From the NCBI GenBank assembly GCA_964016985.1, contig OZ024828.1:89272399-89336398 (forward strand): a stretch of 64,000 nt of DNA, written 5' to 3'. The translations under genes and the position numbers were made by a program. Origin of the DNA: Anodontia alba (taxonomy: Eukaryota > Mollusca > Bivalvia > Lucinida > Lucinidae). Under the pieces are notes generated by a model. It made no database searches. It worked only from the letters and a program-made list of their open reading frames with translations, and was not told the DNA's origin. Shown in pieces: positions 22,281 to 34,716 of this stretch (within the stretch, counting starts at the first letter, position 1; each line of letters opens with the position of its first letter).

Positions 22281-22282
22281 TA

Positions 22283-25200
22283 AAACGGTACAGAAAGGCA
22301 TCAAGTATTATGTAATAAAGCCAAATAGACCGAATACCAAATGACCTGAAATAAAGCAAAAGTGGCAACATGTCAAATATTCTGTAATAAAGCCGTAGTG
22401 TCGACATGTGGCAACATGTCAAATATTCTTTAGTAAAGCAGTTGTGGCAGCATGTCAAATAGTCTGTAACAGATCTGTAGTGGCAGCATGTCGAATATTC
22501 TGTAATAGAGCAGAAGTGGCAGCATGTCAGATATTCTGTAATAAAGCAGTAGTGGCAGCATATCAAATTTTCTGTAATAAAGCAATAGTGACAGCATGTC
22601 AAATATTCTGTAACAGAGAAGAAGTGGCACCATGTCAACTATTCAGTAAAAAAGCAGTAGTGGCAGCATGTAAAATATTCTGTAATAGGACAGTAGTGGC
22701 AACATGTCAAATATAATGTAATAAAGCAGTAGTGGCAGCATGTCAAATATTATGTAATAAAACAGTAGTAGCAGCATGTCAAATATTATGTAATAAAACA
22801 GTAGTAGCAGCATGTCAAATATTCAGTAAAAAACAGTAGTGGCAGCATGTCAAATATTCTGTAATAGAGCAGCAGTGACAAGATGTCAAATATTCTGTAA
22901 TAAAGCAGTTGCGGCTACATGTCAAATATTCTGTAGAAAACAGTAGTGGCAGCATGTAAAATATTCTGTAATAGAGCAGTAGTGACAAGATGTCAAATAT
23001 TCTGTAATAAAGCAGTTGCGGCAACATGTCAAATATTCTGTAAAAAACAGTAGTGGCAACATGTCAAATATTCTGTAACAGAGAAGAAGTGGCACCATGT
23101 CAACTATTCAGTAAAAAAACAGTAGTGGCAGCATGTAAAATATTCTGTAATAGAACAGTAGTGGCAACATGTCAAATATTATGTAATAAAGCAGTAGTGG
23201 CAGCATGTCAAATATTATGTAATAGAGCAGTAGTGGCAACATGTCAAATATTATGTAATAAAACAGTAGTAGCAGCATGTCAAATATTCAGTAAAAAACA
23301 GTAGTGGCAGCATGTCAAATATTCTGTAATAGAGCAGTAGTGACAAGATGTCAAATATTCTGTAATAAAGCAGTTGTGGCAACATGTCAAATATTCTGTA
23401 AAAAACAGTAGTGGCAGCATGTAAAATATTCTGTAATAGAGCAGTAGTGACAAGATGTCAAATATTTTGTAATGAAGCAGTAGTGGCAACATGTCAAATA
23501 TACTGTAATAAAGCAGTAGTGGCAGCATGTCAAATATTCTGTAATAGAGCAGATGTGACAACACGTCAAAGATTCTGTAATGAAGCAGTAGTAGCAACAT
23601 GTCAAATGTTCTTTAATAGAGCAGATGTGACAACATGTCAAATATTCTGTAATAAAGCAGTAGCGGCAACATGTTATATACTCTCATAGAGCAATAGTGG
23701 CAACATGTCAAATATTCTGTAATAGAGCAGTAGTAGCAACATGTATAATATACTGTAATAGAGCAGTAGTGGCAACATGCCAAATATACTGTAATAGAGC
23801 AGTAGTGGCAACATGTCAAATATACTGTAATAGAGCAGTAGTTGCAACATGTCAAATATTCTGTAATAGAGCAGTAGCGGCAACATGTCAAATATACTCT
23901 AATAGGGCAGTAGTGACAACATCTCAAATATTCTGTAATAGAGCAGTAGCGGCAACATACCAAATATACTGTAATAGAACAGTAGTGGCAACATGCCAAA
24001 TATACTGTAATAGAGCAGTAGAAGCAACATGTCAAATATTCTGTAATAGAGCAGTAGTGGCAACATCACAAGTATTCTGTAATAGAGCAGTAGTGGCAAC
24101 ATATCAAATATACTGTAAAAGAGCATTAGTGGCAACATGTCAAATATTCTGTAAAAGAGCAGTAGTAACAACATGTCAAATATTCTGTAATAAAGCAGTA
24201 GCGGCAACATGTCAAATATACTGTTATATAGCAGTAGCGGCAACATGTCAAATATATTGTAATAGAGCAGTAGTAGCAACAAGTCAAATATTCTGTAATA
24301 GAGCAGTAGTAGCAACATGTCAAATATACTGTAATAAAGCAGTAGCGGCAATATGTCCAATATACTGTTATATAGCAGTGGCGGCAACATGTCAAATAGC
24401 CTGTAATAGAGCAGTAGTAGCAACTTGTCAAATATTCTGTACTGGAGCAGTAGCGACAGCATGTCAAATATACTGTAATAGTGCAGTAGCAGCAACATGT
24501 CAAAAATTCTGTAATAGAGCAGTAGCGGCAACATGTCAAATATTCTGTAATAGAGCAGTAGCAGCAACATGTCAGATATACTGTAATAGAGCAGTAGTAG
24601 CAACATGTCAAATATTCTGTAATAGAGCAGTAGCGGCAACATGTCAAATATTCTGTAATAGAGCAGTAGCAGCAACATGTTAAATATACTGTAATAGAGC
24701 AGTAGCGGCAACATGTCAAATATTCTGTAATAGAAAAGTAGCAGCAACATGTCAAATATACTGTAATAGGGCAGTAGTGGCAACATGTCAAATATTCTGT
24801 AATAGAGCAGAAGCGGCAACATATCAAATATGCTGTAATAGAACAGTAGTGGCAACATGCCAAATATACTGTAATAGAGCAGTAGAAGCAACATGTCAAA
24901 TATTCTGTAATAGAGCAGTAGTGGCAACATATCAAATATACTGTAAAGAGCATTCGTGGCAACATGTCAAATATTCTGTAAAAGAGCAGTAGTAACAACA
25001 TGTCAAATATTCTGTAATAAAGCAGTAGCGGCAACATGTCAAATATACTGTTATATAGCAGTAGCGGCAACATGTCAAATATATTGTAATAGAGCAGTAG
25101 TAGCAACAAGTCAAATATTCTGTAATAGAGCAGTAGTAGCAACATGTCAAATATACTGTAATAAAGCAGAAGCGGCAATATGTCCAATATACTGTAATAT

Positions 25201-27105
25201 AGCAGTGGCGGCAACATGACAAATAGCCTGTAATAGAGCAGTAGTAGCAACATGTCAAATATTCTGTACTGAAGCAGTACCGACAGCATGTCAAATATAC
25301 TGTAATAGTGCAGTAGCAGCAACATGTCAAATATTCTGTATTAGAGCAGTAGCGGCAACATATTCTGTAATAGAGCAGTAGCAGCAACATGTCAGATATA
25401 CTGTAAAAGAGCAGTAGTAGCAACATGTCAAATATTCTGTAATAGAGCAGTAGCGGCAACATGTCAAATATATTCTGTAATAGAGCAGTAGTAGCAACAT
25501 GTCAAATATACTGTAATAGAGCAGTAGCGGCAACATGTCAAATATATTGTAATAGAGCAGTAGTAGCAACATGTCAAATATACTGTAATAGAGCAATAGC
25601 GGCAACATGTCAAATATACTGTCAAATATACTGTAATAGAGCAATAGCGGCAACATGTCAAATATACTGTAATAGAGTAGTAGTAGCAACATGTCAAATA
25701 TACTGTTATAGAGCAATAGCGGCAACATGTCAAATATACTGTAATAGAGCAGAAGCAGCAACATGTCAAATATACTGTAATAGAGCAGTAGTAGCAACAT
25801 GTCAAATATTCTGTAGTAGAGCAGTAGTAGGAACATGTCAAATATACCGTTACAGAGCAGTAGTGGCAACATAAGAAATATTCTGTAATAGAGCAGTTGA
25901 AGAAACATGTCAAATATTCTGTAATAGAGCAGTAGTGGCAACGTCAAATATTCTGTAATACAGCATTAGTAGCAACATGTCAGATATACTGTTATAGAGC
26001 AGTAGTAGCAACATGTCAAATATTCTGTAACAGAACAGTAGTAGGAACTTGTCAAATTTTCTGTAATAAAGCAGTAGTGGCAACATGTCAAATAGTCTGT
26101 AATAGAGCAGTAGTAGCAACATAACAAATATTCTGTAATAGAACAGTAGTAGGAACATGTCAAATATACTGTAATATAGCAGTGGCGGCAACATATCAAA
26201 TATTCTGTAATAGAGCAGTAGTGGCAACATGTCAAATATACTATAATAGAGCAGTAGTGGCAACATGTCAAATATTTTGTAATACAGAATTAGTAGCAAC
26301 ATGTCAAATATACTGTAATAGAGCAGTAGTAGCAACATGTCAAATATTCTGTAATAGAACAGTCGTAGGAACATGTCAAATATTGAATATAGCAGTGGCG
26401 GCAACATGTCAAATATTCTGTAATAGAACAGTTGTGGCAACATGTCAAATATACTGTAATATAGCAGTGGCGGCAACATATCAAATATTCTGTAATAGAG
26501 CAGTAGTGGCAACATGTCAAATATACTGTAATTGAGCAGTAGTAGCAACATGTCAAATATACTGTAATAGAACAGTAGTGGCAACATGTCAAATATACTG
26601 TAATATAGCAGTGGCGGCAACATGTCAAATATACTGTAATAGAACAGTAGTGGCAACATGTCAAATATACTGTAATATAGCAGTGGCGGCAACATATCAA
26701 ATATTCTGTAATAGAGCAGTAATGTCAAACATGGCAACATGTCAAATATACTGTAATAGAGCAGTAGTGGCAACATGTCAAATAGTCTGTAATAGAGCAG
26801 TAGTAGCAACATGTTAAATATACTGTATTAGAACAGTAGTGGAAACATGTCAAATATACTGTAATAGAGCAATATGTCAAATATTCTGTAATAGAGCAGT
26901 AGTAGCAACATGTCAAATATTCTGTAATAAAGAAGTAGCGGCAACATGTCAAATATACTCTAATAGAGCAATATGTCAAATATTCTGTAATAGAGCAGCA
27001 GTAGCTACATATCAAATATACTGTAATAAAGAAGTAGCGGCAACATGTCAAATATACTCTAATAGAGCAGTAGTGGCAACATGTCAAATAGTCTGAAATA
27101 AAGCA
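22283..27105 (+). repeat. 36-bp satellite array, about 134 units
   Basis: Consensus unit: gtaatagagcagtagtggca followed by acatgtcaaatattct. The main variants are tattct/tatact near the unit end and gtagtggc/gtagcggc/gtagtagc in the middle. Because 36 is a multiple of three and the unit lacks stops in several frames, open frames run for hundreds of codons: plus 23697-24683 (NRAVVATCQIFC repeats), minus 24126-25325 (399 residues) and minus 23899-24930. These repeats look like satellite by-products rather than a protein. Embedded longer duplications are reported under findings. Confidence 0.92.
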
Positions 27106-27282
27106 TAAACACTGTTTTGAAGAAAAACGTTTGTTATTTTTTTAATCGAAACGCCTAAGAAACTCTTTCAGGTACGGTCAGCAATATTTTCTCTGTTCAT
27201 TTAACGTTTGATACCTTGATCAATGTCGTGTACAAACGTTTACTTTGATTTGAGCCTCTGCATCACAAAACCAGCAACTTGA

Positions 27283-27434
27283 CATGTGCCTCAGCGAAGA
27301 CTCAGACCAACCTGGGCATCCACCAAATCAGACGAATCTTGGGTCATAAGCTACCAACTGAGTGCATAGCGAAGACTCTAATCAGGCTGGGCGGATGCCT
27401 AGGTTGATCCGAGTCTTTGCTGGCCGCATATGCC
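27283..27434. mobile_element. Family A MITE, diverged
   Basis: gtgcctcagcgaagactcag to gtctttgctggccgcatatg. The hairpin tctaatcaggctgggcggat / gcctaggttgatccgag is partly decayed. Confidence 0.6.
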
Positions 27435-28269
27435 AAATTGTTGGTTTTGTCAATCGGCGGCTGATTTATTGTTCCATGTGGGTACAGCATAGTGTTTTAC
27501 AAACGCAGTTTTTAGTATTACGGCAATTTTGATGGATTGGTAAAATTATTCTGACTAGAGAGTTGAAGTCCATAAGTTAAAACCAGGCCTTTCAGAATCG
27601 AGTTAGCAAGATATTCAGCGTAGCATAGTAGTGCAAGGAAAGCTAATGTTAAGTATGGCACAGTCTATGATGTAAATCACTAACGTTCCCTCCTTATTAC
27701 AAAACTCTCTTCCACCTCACTTACAACGTTTATCTTTTTAAAGATATTCCTTGTTTTTGTTATCTTCCTGAATAAATAAAATGCAAGGTAGGCCAAATAC
27801 TTACTACGTCTTTCTAATTGAAATCCTCTGTTTAAATCATAAACCCACAGTAACAATTAATTAATTTTCAACTTTAATTGTTTCCATATCCACATAAAGT
27901 TATTAAGATTATTTATTATATACAAAGTAATGAAATATAGAGAATTATTAATGAAATAAAATGCATATTTCGAAAAAGTTATATTTTCACTCCTCTGAGC
28001 AGTGAAAAATATAAGATCTGGAACTACTTTTTTCTTATTTTTAATGATTTCATTATACAAGACGGAAATTTTTATGGTATTCACTGAAAAAGAGTAAATT
28101 TTCTTTTTATTTTATTGTTTACATTGTTTACAGGCCAATGCGCGTTTCTGACGTCATATCTAACGTCACCAAACAAAACATGAACGTCATGGCGTCGACG
28201 TCGACTTCCCCTTGCAAATGCAAGATTTGCATCTCTTCTATCGAAAGTGATGTATATAATAAAAAAGAA
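27435..28269. other. No recognised gene
   Basis: AT-rich; contains a 28140-28200 patch with gacgtcatatctaacgtcac and cgtcgacgtcgac but no gene model. Confidence 0.45.
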
Positions 28270-28415
28270 AATTCAAATGTTTGTCGTGAATATGACTTTT
28301 ATTTCATCTCGTGAAGTGTTATATATTACATTCGTGCCTTCGACACTCATGACATATACATTTTTTCACTTCACTCGATGAAATAAAAGTCATATTCACT
28401 GCAAACATTTGAATA
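28270..28415. repeat. Inverted repeat with ~48-bp arms
   Basis: attcaaatgtttgtcgtgaa continues tatgacttttatttcatc. It is answered by gatgaaataaaagtcatatt then cactgcaaacatttgaat, with a 50-bp spacer. A one-armed relative is at 14940-14990 (attcaaattttcgtcgtgaa). Confidence 0.75.
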
Positions 28416-28762
28416 TCCTCTATATATTTTACTGTACAGAAAGTGTTTCTTTCTTGATATTCTGGAATGTTTGCTTTAAAATTCTCAAGGAAAAGAAAGC
28501 TGCATTTAACAGAAATGCTAATGATAAAAGCAGAGGAATCCAATTAACTGGACCTGGTTGTTTATAGAGAGTACTCATGGGAGTTAACTGACTGCTGTCT
28601 CCAATTACTTTGTTAAAAAATTAAAAAAAAAAGTACGATAGGTGGGAGGGGGAGGGGAAGGGTTAGGGGTTAATGTCACCAGAAAGGGGCTAATGTGTCT
28701 GCTTTCATCTCAAGCCTTAACATATATTTGTCTGGCAACACCTGGAAGCACTTGGAAAACAA

Positions 28763-28925
28763 TGCAGACTCTGATCAGACGCCGCGTTCTACACTGTTTA
28801 CATTAAATACAGAAATTTCCATTAAACATAGTAAAAATAAAAACTAACCAGACACCCTGCTATTGGAAATAGACCGGTCCGAAGAGTTGTGGTAGAAGAA
28901 TCCATTCGAGTATATGGGTCAAATG
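28763..28925. mobile_element. Family C MITE, collapsed hairpin
   Basis: agactctgatcagacgccgc runs directly into gttctacactgtttacatta, so the second stem arm is lost. Then caataca-type body text (acagaaatttccattaaaca, aaactaaccagacaccctgc) and an end gaagaatccattcg. Confidence 0.6.
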
Positions 28926-29509
28926 AAACGCTCGTCAAATAAAATATATATGTATATATTGGTGAAAAACTTATGAAAATTTATGAAAATCGATTGAGTA
29001 ATAAGAAAGTTATTGTGTTTGAAGATCTAGGAAATGCTCCCATGGAACCCGCCATTTTGTGAGATAGTTGCGTCACAGTCACCTGATTAAATATGTTTTC
29101 ATACGCAAAAATAAATAAATCACAACTAAGTCAATATTTTATTGATATGAACCTGTAAATATGTTGATCGGCATATAAAATATCAACTAGTTAACATGAG
29201 CAGTATATTCCAGTCCACAGGTGACTCTGATTTGCGTTTTAAAATATTAAATATCTAATTCGAAATGGGGGTGCCCATTGGTCTCAGTTAGAAAAAAATG
29301 TAAACTGCAATATTTGTCTTACTTCTTCACCGATTTTGATCAATTTTGCGCCGTTATGCATGTTTTCTAAAACTGAATATTTTAAGGCAAAAGCTGCATT
29401 TAGTGTGCCCTTTCCTTTAACCCATATAATCCTAGTGGACTCAATGTCTACTAGTTGATCTGGTTGCACACTGTTTGCTCAAGCATGTCCAAATAGTTAT
29501 GCAAGACAC
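28926..29509. other. No recognised feature
   Basis: Unique-looking sequence. No coding signature. Confidence 0.4.
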
Positions 29510-29705
29510 CGTACTTAACCCTTTTACATAGAGTAGACTATTCTGCTACAATATTTGTAAAGGTCTATTTCCAATAGCAGGCTGTCAGGTTAAAATTTAT
29601 TATTGCTATGTTTTATATGTATATTGTATGTTGTATTTAATGGAAACTATATAGTCCCTGATTAAACGCCGCGTTCTGTGGCGTCTGATCTAGGTCTGTT
29701 TGCCA
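29510..29705. mobile_element. Family C MITE, diverged
   Basis: tacttaacccttttacatag at the left; gattaaacgccgcgttctgt, ggcgtctgatctaggtctg and tttgccaatt at the right. The body shares ctatttccaatagcaggctg with the copy at 28763. Confidence 0.6.
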
Positions 29706-29984
29706 ATTACCTTTTTAGGGGTCTCCAGACTAAAATGGTTAGAACTCTTTTGAGACATTTTGGTTTTTCATACGCCCGTGATAAAACTAATATATCCTGG
29801 TAACTATTCGGACACCATAACACATTACCGTACTTGTCCTTAAAATTGAACAATAAAAATTTAAAAGGTTGCTTTTGTAAACAAAAAGTACAAAAGAACG
29901 AAAATCGGAGACTGGAAGTGTAATTACTACCTGTCGTCTTGCCTAAAACTAATAGTAAAGAGTGTAGGCCCGGATACATACGTT

Positions 29985-30155
29985 GTCCCAAACTCTGATA
30001 ACTCAAAATACTGTTTAAGTCAAACTAAATTTGGGATATTGTTGGTTTACTTTTGCTTTATGTTCTTTGCGTGTCAATCCCTGCTATCTCAAACTGCTGT
30101 TTTCTCATACTGAAAAATCTGGTCCCTTGGAGTTTGAGATAACAAGAGTCCGCTC
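29985..30155. mobile_element. Family G remnant
   Basis: tctgataactcaaaatactg, tgaaaaatctggtcccttgg and gtttgagataacaagagtcc resemble family G (45098, 53481), but the order and ends are eroded. Confidence 0.45.
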
Positions 30156-30383
30156 TTTTTTATTTGTATATCATGAATAATGACATACCAGTGGGATTCG
30201 AAAAAAAATGCCTTGCGACTTATAGATAAAAATATAACCTTGTCCAGTGACCTGAGACTTCTGGTTCCCAGTTGTATTGCGTCAAATGGAAACGTGAAAC
30301 CAGAAATCACACGTCACTGAAAAAACGTTATATTTATACCTATATATGAATTCGTCTCCCAAGTACTAGAGTAAATACGCACT

Positions 30384-30663
30384 CATCACGAAAACATGCC
30401 TATATAATTTTGACCCCCTTAAACCCCACTTTTGTATAGTAAAACTGGGGTTTACAGGGGTATACATTATTTTTCTAATTTCTGCTCAAAGACATAGATT
30501 GTGGGTACTCGTTAGAACCGCCTCATCGAGGCGGTTCTAACGAGTACCTACAATCTATGTTTTGAGCAGAAATAAGAAAAATATCAGAGTTTTTCATCTG
30601 AAAATTTTCATTTTTTGGTGGTAAAATTCTCAATATATTTGAATAGGCGTGTTTTCGTAATGT
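30384..30663 (+). mobile_element. Family E MITE
   Basis: catcacgaaaacatgcctat to gaataggcgtgttttcgtaa followed by tg. Core at about 30503-30547 with a catcga apex. Faces an inverted copy 122 bp downstream. Confidence 0.87.
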
Positions 30664-30785
30664 GTCGTCTGCGTAGATACATATGTTTTTCTAAGTCATA
30701 CAATAAATGATTGAAATTTTGGTTTGATGTACTGTAAATTATAATAGATCCAATTACTTTTATTGACCTGGCAAATCAAAATTTT

Positions 30786-31054
30786 CATTACGAAAACAAG
30801 CCTATTCAAATATACTGAAAAATTTACCACCAAAAAAATGAAAATTTTCAGATAAAAATTTTGATATTTCTGCTCAAAAACATAGATTGTGGGTACTCGT
30901 TAGAACCGCCTCGCCGAGGCGGTTCTAACGAGTACCCACAATCTATGTTTTTGAGCAGAAATAAGACCAATAATGTATACCCCTATAAACCCCATTTACT
31001 ATATAAAAGTGGGGTTTAAGGGGGTCAATTTTATATAGGCATGTTTTCGTGATG
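30786..31054 (-). mobile_element. Family E MITE, inverted partner
   Basis: cattacgaaaacaagcctat to ataggcatgttttcgtgatg. Core about 30889-30944 with fully paired cgccgaggcg apex. Confidence 0.87.
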
Positions 31055-31120
31055 TAAAGCATTGATTTTCCATCCTACCCAAAAGTACAATCGCGGTTTA
31101 TGTTTGTTTTGAAAACTGTT

Positions 31121-31489
31121 AATGATCCTGGGTGGGAATTTTCTGTTGAATGGAATCAATGGATACACTGTCAGGGGAGGTAACTCCGTTTAAATTGTTT
31201 CTGTGCCCTTCTGAAATGGGTCTACACTGAAAGCAAATAAATTTGTTCCCCTTGGCATATAAATCTGTCTAATTGATTTCGTCCCTTTATGAAATGAAGG
31301 TCTACTTTGGGAACATTTTTTTTCCTTTTATCAGAGTAGATCTTTTTTTTTCAGAAGGGTATTGATGTATAGGAACGCAAATAGAAAAGCACAAAAGTTA
31401 TCTCCCTTGTAAAAAATGGCGAATTCTACCAAGTATATCGAGTCCCCTTCATTTCCAGAAATGATCCTGGGCGGGAATTCATTGTTGAA
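31121..31489. repeat. 30-bp direct repeats around a MITE-like insert
   Basis: aatgatcctgggtgggaatt (31121) and aatgatcctgggcgggaatt (31460) continue as ttctgttgaa and cattgttgaa. Between them, 31173-31409 begins aggggaggtaactcc and ends agttatctcccttg, a 14-base terminal inverted repeat. Confidence 0.6.
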
Positions 31490-31524
31490 ATTTATTGTAT
31501 GCTTATGAGCAAGGAGGCTAAAAT

Positions 31525-31650
31525 GCTTTAACCGTTACCTTTCTGTGCATGAAATGTCAAAACCGGCTTTCTGGAAAAAAAATAAGAAACGTATCACCTT
31601 TTGTCGTTTGCTGAATTAGGTCAGAGAGTGGTAAAGAATCTCACGCACTG
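31525..31650. mobile_element. Family K MITE fragment
   Basis: gcatgaaatgtcaaaaccgg, ttttgtcgtttgctgaatta and ggtcagagagtggtaaag are the right half of K. Confidence 0.55.
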
Positions 31651-32001
31651 ACAGGAAAGACCGACCCACGATGCGTTTGTTTTCGCAAATTTTAAAATGC
31701 GCCGTTTGAAGATTTTATTATCGTGTTACTTTACCAATTCCAACAAAAGCTGTCAACGTATAAACTTAATAGAATTTGTTGTTGATCAATTTCTCTTTTA
31801 TGGCATACAGCATGTGAAACCTATAGAACTGCGTGTTGATTAATTTCATTTTATTAGTGATGTTTACGAGGACATTATAATGAGACATAGAATTAATACT
31901 AAATGGGACAAAAATTGCTTTATACATAGTTTTGATATACCATATATACTATTATATGGACAGACAGGCCGAATCAAAAAGTGAAGACGTCGATCATAGT
32001 A

Positions 32002-32281
32002 CATCACGAAAACATGCCTATATAATTTTGACCCCCTTAAACCCCACTTTTATATAGTAAAACTGGGGTTTACAAGGGTATACACTATTTTTCTTATTTC
32101 TGCTGAAAAACATAGATTGTGGGTACTCGTTAGAACCGCCTCGCCGAGGCGGTTCTAACGGGTACCCACAATCTATGTTTTGAGCAGAAATATGAAAAAT
32201 ATCAGCATTTTTTGTCTGAAAATTTTCTTTTTTTTTGTAGTAAAATTTTCAGTGTATTTGAATAGGCATGTCTTCGTAATA
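32002..32281 (+). mobile_element. Family E MITE
   Basis: catcacgaaaacatgcctat to tgaataggcatgtcttcgta followed by at. Core about 32120-32168. Confidence 0.85.
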
Positions 32282-32639
32282 AGACGAGGCCTAATCATGG
32301 TGTACACTGTTGGCCAATCATCCAGCAGTTTTCAGACCCATCAAACAGGAGTAAACGGACTTGTTCATCTTAGTGCAGGTTTTATTTTCCTTGAGATCTG
32401 ATGTCCTGGTAAATCGAGTTACGCTTAAGCCTGTGATAGGGGTTGGGGTGGCGGCGTGGCTGGGCGGAGGCATATGCAGTCCTGCAAACTATATTGCTGC
32501 CATATAAAGCGTCTAAATAAACCGAATCTCGGTTTTTCGTTCGTTCATGTGTTCGGTGTTTCAAAGGACAGTCTTTATGAATTTTATTGTTCGAATTCTA
32601 TGACAAAATAAGGCAAGGAGTAAAAGATGCATGAATATT

Positions 32640-32752
32640 AATACTTACCATTCTAAGGGCAGATTCAGCAGACGTTAAATTAACTAATTATTTGATTGAT
32701 TAATTATTGTATTTTTGTTTCCTTTAAATAGGCTTTGACATTTCATGCGATT
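32640..32752. mobile_element. Family K MITE fragment
   Basis: gcagattcagcagacgttaa through aggctttgacatttcatgcg, left half only. It abuts a truncated family F copy. Confidence 0.5.
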
Positions 32753-32754
32753 TG

Positions 32755-33060
32755 TTAGTTCGAACATCTTTTGGACCATGGAAATTTGTTCTAGATAGCG
32801 GTAGTTCGAGTCACTGAGAGTTACGGATACGCCAGGTCAGGAGGCAAATGGGGATAATTTAGGAATGAACTTTCGATCTCCTATAAAATAATGATATGTT
32901 GAATATATTGAGTATATAGTACATACAACATGATAAAATAAGAAAATTTCCCTCAAATATCCATTGGGCTTTCGGAAAAAATTCCTAGGTACTCAAAAAC
33001 GAATTCGAATCAGCCACGTTAACGAGCCATCGGTGTTTGAGTCATTGCAGTTTTACTGTA
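32755..33060 (+). mobile_element. Family F MITE, 5'-truncated
   Basis: Starts within the left end at ttagttcgaacatcttttgg and ends tgcagttttactgta. The core hairpin is reduced to gaatatattgagtatatagt. Confidence 0.6.
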
Positions 33061-34330
33061 CAAGCAAAATAACACATCAGATTCATCAAAATATAGGCCA
33101 GTTTCTCTCCCCGGTACAACAGGTAAAGGTATGAAGAAAATTGTGTATTCAGTTGATTTAGAACCTGCAAGGTTTTATCATGTCTTTGTAGTTTGTTTAA
33201 TTTTCCTCTTGATATCATTGGTAGGCTGTGTTCTGTGATTCTTTTTCTGGACATCTTCTCTATAAGTTTTGGGGGATGGTTTCCAAGCCGCCACCAGATT
33301 TAACATACCACATTTCGACAGTCCGTTTTCCTGTTACTACCAACCTAATAACGCTATCTTTTTTCATTCAAACATATTGGCCTTATACACTCTGATGCTC
33401 GCGAGTAGCGAATATTAAAACAAAACAAAAGAACTCTTCAAACTCTTCAAGAATTAAGATTTTAATGATATTGAGTACAATATAGGCGGACGAATATGAA
33501 CCTCGGGGATGGGGTTAGCATACGGATGTGTGTGCCGGAAGACCCCCTTTATCAGGACTGTCAGGTAATTGCTTAGCCACCTTTTTTCAATAAAAAGTAT
33601 ATGACTGACCCGATTTTTCTTGATTGGCATATGAAAGGCCCAACTTTTTGAAGAATAGAATCGTCCAAGTGATAAGGATAGATTAATCCACTGGGAATAA
33701 CTGAGTTAAACAGCTGAATTAGTGTAAGTGCGTGCCAGTGTACAATATGATAAATAAAAAGCGTTTGATTTGTGAAATACAATTGTATTTTTTATTTGTA
33801 AACATGTATGCAAACAGCGAAAAGTAGATTCTATATATAAAAAAAAATACTGGCTCGCACACCCGTACCACAATTACCTCCAAGTTACCCCCTCCCTCCT
33901 ATCCCTCCATCCCACCCCGAGATATGAATACACCAGTAACAAGCGGCAAATCTGCAGAAGCCGTTTCCACCGAAAACTGGGGACCGAAAATGGGCTATCT
34001 GGTACCGAAGAGACTTAAAAATATTGTACTACAATTTACATATGACTTTTGACACTGAAAAGAAGATTTTAACATCCAAAAAGGGATATAAAGTGCCGAA
34101 AGCGTACGCATTAATATTAATTAATACGAAATATTGAACAAAGGTGAAATGCTGATATGAATACTTCCTAATCTTGACCATATAAAACAAAGATTTCGGT
34201 ACCCGATTTCGGCCCGATTTCAGTACTAAAATTGTCTTGTTTTCTTTTCGTTTTGAACTGCTTGGGAGCAAATGCCTGACTTTCTTCTCTCAGATTACAT
34301 TTTTACAAATACATTTGTATACTGTTTATG
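33061..34330. other. No recognised gene
   Basis: About 1.3 kb with short open frames only; none shows a domain or repeat-family signature. Confidence 0.4.
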
Positions 34331-34378
34331 TCTTTTTTTTTTTTTTTTTTTTTTCTTCTTCTTCTTCTTTTTTTTTTA
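34331..34378. repeat. T-rich / CTT low-complexity tract
   Basis: Poly(T) followed by cttcttcttctt and more T. Confidence 0.9.
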
Positions 34379-34438
34379 ATTTCAGCGTAAATCACAATCA
34401 GTTCTAAACGCCTATTTCAGACAACCTCCCCCACCAGC

Positions 34439-34716
34439 CATCACGAAAACATGCCTATATAATTTTGACCCCCTTAAACCCCACTTTTATATAGTAAAAC
34501 TGGGGTTCACAGGGGTATACATTATTTTTCTTATTTCTGCTCCAAACATAGATTGTGGTGCTCATTAGAACCGCCTCGACGAGGCGGTTCTAACGAGTAC
34601 CCACAATCTATGTTTTGAACAGAAATAAGAAAAATATCAGAATTTTTTTATCTGAAAAATTTCAGTTTTTGGAGGTGAACTGTTCAATATATTTGAATAG
34701 GTGTGTTTTCATAATG
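34439..34716 (+). mobile_element. Family E MITE
   Basis: catcacgaaaacatgcctat to aataggtgtgttttcataat followed by g. One stem position is unpaired (tcattagaacc against ggttctaacga). Confidence 0.85.

Noticed and set aside
23697..25325. Long open frames (328 and 399 codons) as real repeat-protein genes
   Set aside because: They are translations of a 36-bp satellite, open on both strands at once, with no start context, splice sites or non-repetitive domain.
22283..27105. CRISPR array
   Set aside because: Units are contiguous with no unique spacers, and the genome is eukaryotic.
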